Source: Kribbella turkmenica
Lineage (GTDB): Bacteria > Actinomycetota > Actinomycetes > Propionibacteriales > Kribbellaceae
Length of the DNA stretch: 45,058 nt
Direction of reading: 5' to 3'
Assembly (NCBI RefSeq): GCF_004348725.1
Contig: NZ_SMKR01000041.1
Span: forward strand, 1-45,058
Positions 36,571 through 45,058 of this stretch are shown here, in pieces. The notes beneath the pieces were generated by a model, which saw nothing but the letters and a program-made list of their open reading frames with translations, was not told the DNA's origin and searched no databases. The position numbers and the translations under genes were made by a program. Each line of letters begins with the position of its first letter. The stretch's first letter is position 1.

Positions 36571-36625
36571 CCCACCCGACGAGCAGCCGGACCTGCCTCA
36601 GTGGTAGGTCTGGCTGCTGGGTGGG
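36571..36625. terminator. Bidirectional hairpin between convergent genes
   Basis: CCCACCC (36571-36577), AGCAGCC (36582-36588) and GACCTGCC (36590-36597) pair with GGTAGGTC (36603-36610), GGCTGCT (36612-36618) and GGGTGGG (36619-36625), leaving a 5-nt loop. One G-T wobble and short bulges interrupt the stem. It lies directly after the TAA of the BNR gene and overlaps the stop of DUF2550, so it can end transcription from both sides. There is no U-tract, which is common for actinomycete terminators. Confidence 0.7.
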
Positions 36626-37029
36626 GCTGACTCCATCCAGGCGAGGACGCCGGTGAGGGCTTCCTCGGTCATCGCGAAGTGGACGGTGCGGTCGCGCAGG
36701 TCGACGTCGACGATGACGTGGCCGGCGTACGTGACGAGGGGCTCGTTGCCCATCGGGCGGCGGCTGGTGACGCTCTGCAGCTGGCGGCGGTTGACGACCA
36801 GCTTCGGCCACCAGGCCAGGCTGAAGACCCGAAACCACTGCAGGTCGTCGCCGACGTACCGGGCCAGGCCGAGGGCCCAGCCGCGGCCATGGTCCTTCTG
36901 GGCGAGCTGCAGGCTGCAATCGAACGTGCCGCCGTCCCTGGACAACCAGCGACGACGGCACGCGAAAGCGATCACCAGCAGTACGGCGGCAAGCAGACAG
37001 ACCCCGACGACATCGAGGACTATCCGCAT
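36598..37029 (-). CDS. DUF2550 family membrane-anchored protein
   Basis: A small actinomycete protein of unknown function almost always found beside atpC. One N-terminal membrane helix (IVLDVVGVCLLAAVLLVIAF) is followed by a basic stretch and the family core: GGTFDCSLQL, GWALGLARYVGDDLQWFRVF and a PH-like C-terminal half. The start is uncertain: ATG 37029 (chosen, 143 residues) or ATG 37044 (148 residues), neither with a good ribosome binding site. The upstream 37045-37128 stretch is AT-richer and may carry its own promoter. Confidence 0.88.
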   Translation of the reverse strand: MRIVLDVVGVCLLAAVLLVIAFACRRRWLSRDGGTFDCSLQLAQKDHGRGWALGLARYVGDDLQWFRVFSLAWWPKLVVNRRQLQSVTSRRPMGNEPLVTYAGHVIVDVDLRDRTVHFAMTEEALTGVLAWMESAPPSSQTYH

Positions 37030-37128
37030 ACCTTGCGACCCCATTTCCGGTGCCCATGTTCCGGTGTTGCCGCGGGCACCCCGGAGAACCGTACTGTCTG
37101 TGACAATATTCAATTATGGCAGGTCGGG

Positions 37129-37542
37129 TCAGCCGGCCTTCTCGGCGGCCCTCACCCGTGCTTCGGCGAGCCGGAGCTCCTCCTCGCCGGCGTCGGTGTC
37201 GATCCCGGTCGCCTGGGCTCGCTCGAGGTCACGACGGGCCTCCTCGAGGTCGATGTCGTGCCCCATCTCGGCGTTCTCGGCCAGGATCGAGACCCGGTCT
37301 CCTGCCACCGAGATGAAGCCGTCCGGCGCGGCCGCGACGAAGTACTCGTCGTCGACGGTCCGCACCTGGACGGTGCCACCCTGCAGCAGGCCCAGCAGCG
37401 GCGCGTGGCCGGGCAGGATACCGACGTCACCGTCCGTCGTCCGGGCGATGACGATCTTGGCCTGGCCCTGCCACACCGTCCGCTCGGCCGCGACCAGCGC
37501 GACCTCGAGGTGCTTGGCAGAAGCTGTATCAGAAACAGACAT
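37129..37542 (-). CDS. atpC: ATP synthase epsilon subunit
   Basis: Regulatory subunit of the F1 central stalk, 137 residues. The N-terminal beta-sandwich (LEVALVAAERTVWQGQAKIV, GDVGILPGHAPLLGLLQGG) is followed by two C-terminal helices (DIDLEEARRDLERAQATG, AEARVRAAEKAG). It is the last gene of the ATP synthase operon, 5 bp after atpD. Confidence 0.97.
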   Translation of the reverse strand: MSVSDTASAKHLEVALVAAERTVWQGQAKIVIARTTDGDVGILPGHAPLLGLLQGGTVQVRTVDDEYFVAAAPDGFISVAGDRVSILAENAEMGHDIDLEEARRDLERAQATGIDTDAGEEELRLAEARVRAAEKAG

Positions 37543-37547
37543 GTCAG

Positions 37548-39919
<2,372 letters not shown>

Positions 39920-39925
39920 GGTCGA

Positions 39926-41563
<1,638 letters not shown>

Positions 41564-41663
41564 TGTGTTTCCTGCTTCCTTGACCTTGCTGGCCTGTTGT
41601 GGCTCTAAAGGCGTTTTCGACAATTCAGGCCCTTAGCACCAAAGATTCTGTCGTTAAGGACCG

Positions 41664-42461
41664 TCAGCCGGCGATGCGCCGTTGCGCTTCGTCGAGCCTG
41701 GCCGCGATGGTTCCGTCGATCACTTCGTCGCCGATGTCCACCCGGACGCCGCCGACCACGTTCGGGTCGACGATCACGTTCAGCTGGATCTCCCGACCGT
41801 ACTGCCGGCCGAGGGCGTCGGCCAGCCGGCTGCGGTCGGCCTCGGACAGGTCGTTGGCCACCCGTACGGTGGCGATGCTGGCGTTGCGCCGGGCCGCGGC
41901 CGCGACCTGGAACGCGCGCAGCGACGCGGCGAAGCCGCGGCCCCGCCCGTCGACCGCCCGCTCGGCCAGTCGCACTGTGGTGGCGTCGGCCTTGTTCTGC
42001 AGCAGGCCGCGGATCAGTGCCTGCCGGGCCGCCAGCGGGATGTTGCGGTCGCTCAGCTTCTCGCTCAGCGCTCGCTCCACCGCGACCACCCGCTCCAGCC
42101 GGAACAGCTCGTCCTCCACGTCGTCCAGCTTGCGCCGGCTGTCCGCGGCGGCCATCTCGGCCTCGACGCTGAGCTGGTCCAGCGCGTTGCCGAGGTCCCG
42201 GCCGCTGACCCAGCGGCCGGACACGGCGGCGTTCAGGACCTCCAGCGCCTGGGCGGAGATCTTGCCGCCGAACAACTGCTGCACCAGACCGGTCTTGGCG
42301 CCGGCCGGCCGGGCCGGGTCGGTCAGGGCCCGCCGGAGCGAGCCGTTGCCGTCCAGCACCTTGGCGACCGAGAACAGCTCGGTCCCCAGGTCGTCGGATG
42401 CGGTGACACCCGCCAGGGCCTCCTCGGCCCGGGCGAGTGACTCCTGCGACTTGCCGCGCAT
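41664..42461 (-). CDS. atpH: ATP synthase delta subunit
   Basis: Peripheral-stalk subunit of 265 residues, the long form usual in actinomycetes. The C-terminal OSCP motif VVGGVRVDIGDEVIDGTIAA and the helices LARAEEALAGVT and FQVAAAARRNASIATVRVA fit the family. Its ATG overlaps the atpF stop by one base (TGATG). Confidence 0.95.
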   Translation of the reverse strand: MRGKSQESLARAEEALAGVTASDDLGTELFSVAKVLDGNGSLRRALTDPARPAGAKTGLVQQLFGGKISAQALEVLNAAVSGRWVSGRDLGNALDQLSVEAEMAAADSRRKLDDVEDELFRLERVVAVERALSEKLSDRNIPLAARQALIRGLLQNKADATTVRLAERAVDGRGRGFAASLRAFQVAAAARRNASIATVRVANDLSEADRSRLADALGRQYGREIQLNVIVDPNVVGGVRVDIGDEVIDGTIAARLDEAQRRIAG

Positions 42462-43030
42462 CAGCCGTCCGTTCCGACGGCCTGACGCGCGGACTCCGAC
42501 GCCTCGAGCTCGGACAGGAACCGCTCGACGGTGCGACGCTGGCGCGCCTCGTCCTCGAGCGACTCGCCGACGATCCGGCCGGCCAGGGTGGTGGCCATGT
42601 GGCCGACCTCGCTGCGCAGCGAGGCGACCGCCTGGGCCCGCTCGGCGTCGATCTGGGTCCGTGCGTGCGTCACGATGCGCTCGGCCTCGGCGTTCGCCTG
42701 CTCACGCATCTCCGCGATGATCTGCGCACCCTGCTCACGCGCGTCCTCACGGATCTTCGCAGCCTCCTGGCGGGCCTCCGCCAGCTGCGCGTTGTACTTC
42801 TCCAGTGCCGCCTTCGCCTCGGCCTGGGCCTGCTTGGCCTCGTTCATCCCGCCTTCGATGGCCGCGGTCCGATCGGCGTACGCCTTCTCGAACTTCGGGA
42901 CGACGACCTTGGCGAATGCGATGGCCAGCAGGACCAGGAAGACGAAGCCGAAGATGATCTCGGCGGTGTGCGGCAGGAGAGGGTTGACTTCCTCACCCTC
43001 CGCGGCCAGCGGGAGCACTTTCGTCAACAT
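42461..43030 (-). CDS. atpF: ATP synthase b subunit
   Basis: Peripheral-stalk subunit of 189 residues with one N-terminal membrane helix (IIFGFVFLVLLAIAFAKVVV) and a long charged helix rich in Ala, Glu and Arg (NEAKQAQAEAKAALEKYNAQ) that dimerises as a coiled coil. It starts 30 bp after atpE. Confidence 0.97.
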   Translation of the reverse strand: MLTKVLPLAAEGEEVNPLLPHTAEIIFGFVFLVLLAIAFAKVVVPKFEKAYADRTAAIEGGMNEAKQAQAEAKAALEKYNAQLAEARQEAAKIREDAREQGAQIIAEMREQANAEAERIVTHARTQIDAERAQAVASLRSEVGHMATTLAGRIVGESLEDEARQRRTVERFLSELEASESARQAVGTDG

Positions 43031-43060
43031 GTCTGTGTCCTGTCAGTCAGAGGAGATGGC

Positions 43061-43288
43061 TCAGGAGGCGCGGAAGACGAACGCCAGGGCGATACCGATG
43101 ATCGCCAGAACCTCGGTGACGCCGAAGCCGATCCAGGCGATCGACTGGAGCTTGCTCTGGGCCTCGGGCTGACGCGCGGTGCCGTTGATCACGGCGGCGA
43201 AGATCAGACCCACGCCGACGCCCGGGCCGATCGCGGCGAGGCCGTAACCCAGGACGGCGATGTTGCCGGCAATCTCGAGAGCGAACAT
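43061..43288 (-). CDS. atpE: ATP synthase c subunit
   Basis: Rotor-ring proteolipid of 75 residues with two membrane helices. The first helix has AIGPGVGVG, the loop has ARQPE, and the proton-carrying carboxylate is E59 in [12 protein letters not shown]. There is no extended sodium-binding motif, so protons are the likely ion. An AAAGGA ribosome binding site lies ~10 nt upstream, and a small hairpin (43311-43325) precedes it. Confidence 0.98.
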   Translation of the reverse strand: MFALEIAGNIAVLGYGLAAIGPGVGVGLIFAAVINGTARQPEAQSKLQSIAWIGFGVTEVLAIIGIALAFVFRAS

Positions 43289-43310
43289 TGCTGGTTGTTC
43301 CTTTCGGTAC

Positions 43311-43325
43311 GGATAGGGGCTATCC
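43311..43325 (-). promoter_or_regulatory. Short hairpin in the atpB-atpE intergenic region
   Basis: GGATAG and CTATCC form a perfect 6-bp stem with a 3-nt loop, 23 nt upstream of the atpE start. A duplicated GCAGTACC lies just before it at the end of atpB. A role in mRNA stability or in high c-subunit translation is possible but not shown. Confidence 0.35.
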
Positions 43326-43369
43326 GGGTTTCCGTTACTACGGTCTAGGGGGTACTGCGGTACTGCGGA

Positions 43370-44152
43370 TCAGTGGTCCTCGGCGATCGCGCTGCCGATG
43401 TACTGCGCGGTCAGCACGACGAAGATGTAGGCCTGGATGGCCTGGACGAACAGCTCCAGCCCGGCGATCGCGAAGCCCATCAGGAAGGTCAGGATGCCGA
43501 CGCCGGCCAGCCCGATGCTGCCGGCCTCGAAGACCATGTACTCGCCGCCGAGGACGAACACCAGCAGCAGGATGTGACCGGCGAACATGTTCGCGAACAA
43601 CCGCAGGCTCAGGGAGATCGGCCGGACCAGGATGTTCGAGATGAACTCGATCGGGATCATCAGCGGCATCAGCCAGCCCGGCACACCGGCCGGCATGGTC
43701 TGGTGCTTGAAGTAGCCCCAGACGCCGTGCTTCCTGATGCCGACCGCGTTGTAGATCACCCAGCTCATGACGGCGGCGACGTAGGCCCAGCCGACGTGGC
43801 TGAAGGTCGGGAACTGGACCAGCGGGACCGTCGCGGCCACGTTGTTCAGCAGGATGAAGAAGAACAGGCCGCACAGGTACGGCACGTACTTCATGTACTC
43901 CTGGCTGCCGATGGCGTCGCGGGCGATCGAGTTCCGGACGAAGTTGTAGCCGAGCTCACCGGCGAACTGCAGCTTGCTCGGCACGACCTCGGCCTTGCGG
44001 GACGCACTCCAGAAGAACCAGACGATCACGACGACGGTCAGCGCGGCCACCAGCACGGGCTTGGTGAACCAGTCCACGCCGTTGATGATCGGCGGAAGGT
44101 CGAAGCTTTCGGGACCGGGCGGAGTGAACTCGGTCGAAACGCCGGCAATCAC
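43370..44152 (-). CDS. atpB: ATP synthase a subunit
   Basis: Membrane stator of the proton channel, 260 residues and five to six helices. The essential arginine lies in FISNILVRPISLSLRLFANM, with the late helix GLELFVQAIQAYIFVVLTAQ. The GTG at 44152 follows GAGGAGA at good spacing and is chosen over a longer start at 44197 that has none. Confidence 0.96.
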   Translation of the reverse strand: MIAGVSTEFTPPGPESFDLPPIINGVDWFTKPVLVAALTVVVIVWFFWSASRKAEVVPSKLQFAGELGYNFVRNSIARDAIGSQEYMKYVPYLCGLFFFILLNNVAATVPLVQFPTFSHVGWAYVAAVMSWVIYNAVGIRKHGVWGYFKHQTMPAGVPGWLMPLMIPIEFISNILVRPISLSLRLFANMFAGHILLLVFVLGGEYMVFEAGSIGLAGVGILTFLMGFAIAGLELFVQAIQAYIFVVLTAQYIGSAIAEDH

Positions 44153-44249
44153 CGGGTCTCCTCTCGCGTCGTGCTCAAGTCGGACGCCTTGTAGCAAAGG
44201 GCAGGGCGGCTCAGGGCATGGCGGTCAACAACCTCAGACCCGGCAGGGA

Positions 44250-44465
44250 TCAGGACCGCGACCCGTACCGGAAGTGCAACATCGCAACGGTGAGCCCGGC
44301 ACCGAGGACGATGCCCACCGGAAGCAGGAACTGGGTGCCGAGCAGGCGATCCAACCCGAACCCGATGCCGCCGTACACCGCGACACCGCCGATCAAGTAG
44401 GACAGGACCCGCCAGCCGTCGCCCGAATTCGGGGGTGATGGCTTCGGATCCTTGTGCTCGCTCAT
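44250..44465 (-). CDS. AtpZ/AtpI-like small membrane protein
   Basis: A 71-residue protein with two membrane helices (VLSYLIGGVAVYGGIGFGLD and PVGIVLGAGLTVAMLHF), matching the AtpZ-type proteins upstream of atpB that help assemble the complex. The ATG at 44465 is preferred over one 6 nt upstream. A possible promoter (TACCTT ~12 nt before the start) lies in the 123-bp gap 44466-44588, which otherwise shows no convincing gene. Confidence 0.85.
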   Translation of the reverse strand: MSEHKDPKPSPPNSGDGWRVLSYLIGGVAVYGGIGFGLDRLLGTQFLLPVGIVLGAGLTVAMLHFRYGSRS

Positions 44466-44588
44466 TGGCACCCGAAAGGTACCAGTACCGAACAGAGGTG
44501 GTCACATCGGCACCCGTTACCTCCGCCACAGCGCAGAGGTGCTCGCCGGCGAACTCGCCCCGCTCGCTCACGTCACTACCCAGGGTGC

Positions 44589-45053
44589 TCATGCGGTCAC
44601 CTCCCCGTCCAGGTCGTAGATCGGCACGCGCAGCCGCGACCAGGCCCAGATCTCGCCGGCCATCCAGCCCATCACGACCACCAGCGCGCTGATCCCGAGC
44701 ACGGTCAGATTCACGTGCGCGGCAAGGCTTTCCGAGCTCAGCGCGAGGGCGAGCAGGCCGCCGAAGATCGCGATCCGGCCGGTGTACGACGCCATCGCGA
44801 CCGCCAGCTGCACGGTCGGAGTCGTCCGGCGGGACAGGTGCAGCGCGAACAGCCCCGCGCCGGAGAAGACGATCACCATCAGCAGACCCAGCAACGCGCC
44901 CCACAGCCCGGCGAGACCGGCGGCGACCGTGGACACCGCGGCGGCGTTGACGCCGACCACGAGTGCGGCCACCAGAGCGCCACGCAGCATTGCCAGCGCC
45001 GGGTGCCTGGTTGCCTGGCCGGCGACTTTCGGGCTCTGGGCCGAGGAAGCCAT
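44589..45053 (-). CDS. atpI: ATP synthase subunit I (AtpI) family protein
   Basis: A 154-residue protein with four predicted membrane helices: LVAALVVGVNAAAVSTVAAG, ALLGLLMVIVFSGAGLFALH, IAIFGGLLALALSS and VNLTVLGISALVVVMGWMAG. Length, topology and position as first gene of the ATP synthase operon fit AtpI, which assists c-ring assembly. The ATG at 45053 leaves the upstream promoter outside the window. Confidence 0.85.
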   Translation of the reverse strand: MASSAQSPKVAGQATRHPALAMLRGALVAALVVGVNAAAVSTVAAGLAGLWGALLGLLMVIVFSGAGLFALHLSRRTTPTVQLAVAMASYTGRIAIFGGLLALALSSESLAAHVNLTVLGISALVVVMGWMAGEIWAWSRLRVPIYDLDGEVTA

Positions 45054-45058
45054 CTGGT

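Noticed and set aside
44149-44592. Open frame starting ATGA at the atpI stop
   Set aside because: It runs across the AtpZ-like gene in another frame and into the atpB leader, shows no family features, and the AtpZ-like frame has clear membrane helices.

Overview
The window reads as chromosomal DNA of a very GC-rich actinomycete. The codon bias, GTG/TTG starts, Tat signal peptides, a DUF2550 gene beside atpC and the atpI-Z-B-E-F-H-A-G-D-C order all fit Actinomycetota. A Kribbella-like (Nocardioidales) member is my inference from gene content, not a proven assignment.

About 37 kb is a plant cell-wall (pectin, rhamnogalacturonan) utilisation locus and the last 8 kb is the housekeeping F-type ATP synthase operon. 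The left arm (1-8022) holds a secreted SGNH-esterase/pectin-methylesterase fusion cut by the window edge, a divergent LacI regulator, a GH78 alpha-L-rhamnosidase and a GH127-like enzyme. At 8144-11866 a tight three-gene operon encodes a zinc-dependent dehydrogenase, a RuBisCO-like protein with an intact KDDE metal site, and a DUF1537 acid-sugar kinase. This is a sugar-acid catabolic module. Similar RuBisCO-like/DUF1537 pairs are known from D-apionate breakdown, and apiose is a rhamnogalacturonan-II sugar.

From 28722 down to 11747 twelve minus-strand genes are overlapped or nearly contiguous, so probably one ~17 kb operon: Tat-secreted PL1 pectate lyase, a Dpp-type ABC importer (lipoprotein SBP, two permeases, two ATPases), a second unrelated SBP, a sialidase-fold hydrolase, two DUF5060/apiosidase-like proteins (one with its catalytic residues lost), a 686-residue protein of unknown family, and a cytoplasmic GH28 polygalacturonase. 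Divergent to it lies a canonical GH127 beta-L-arabinofuranosidase, then a SorC regulator and a GH2 beta-galactosidase. Few enzymes are exported and many are cytoplasmic, which suggests limited cutting outside, import of sizeable oligosaccharides, then stepwise dismantling inside.

Five 12-bp pseudo-palindromes of one type (GmAAwsGwTTnC) lie in three divergent promoter regions and are good candidates for LacI-family operators tying the locus together. After the GH2 gene come a secreted BNR-repeat protein, a convergent hairpin terminator, DUF2550 and the complete ATP synthase operon (45053 to 37129, minus strand). I saw no tRNA, rRNA, CRISPR array, transposase or integrase.
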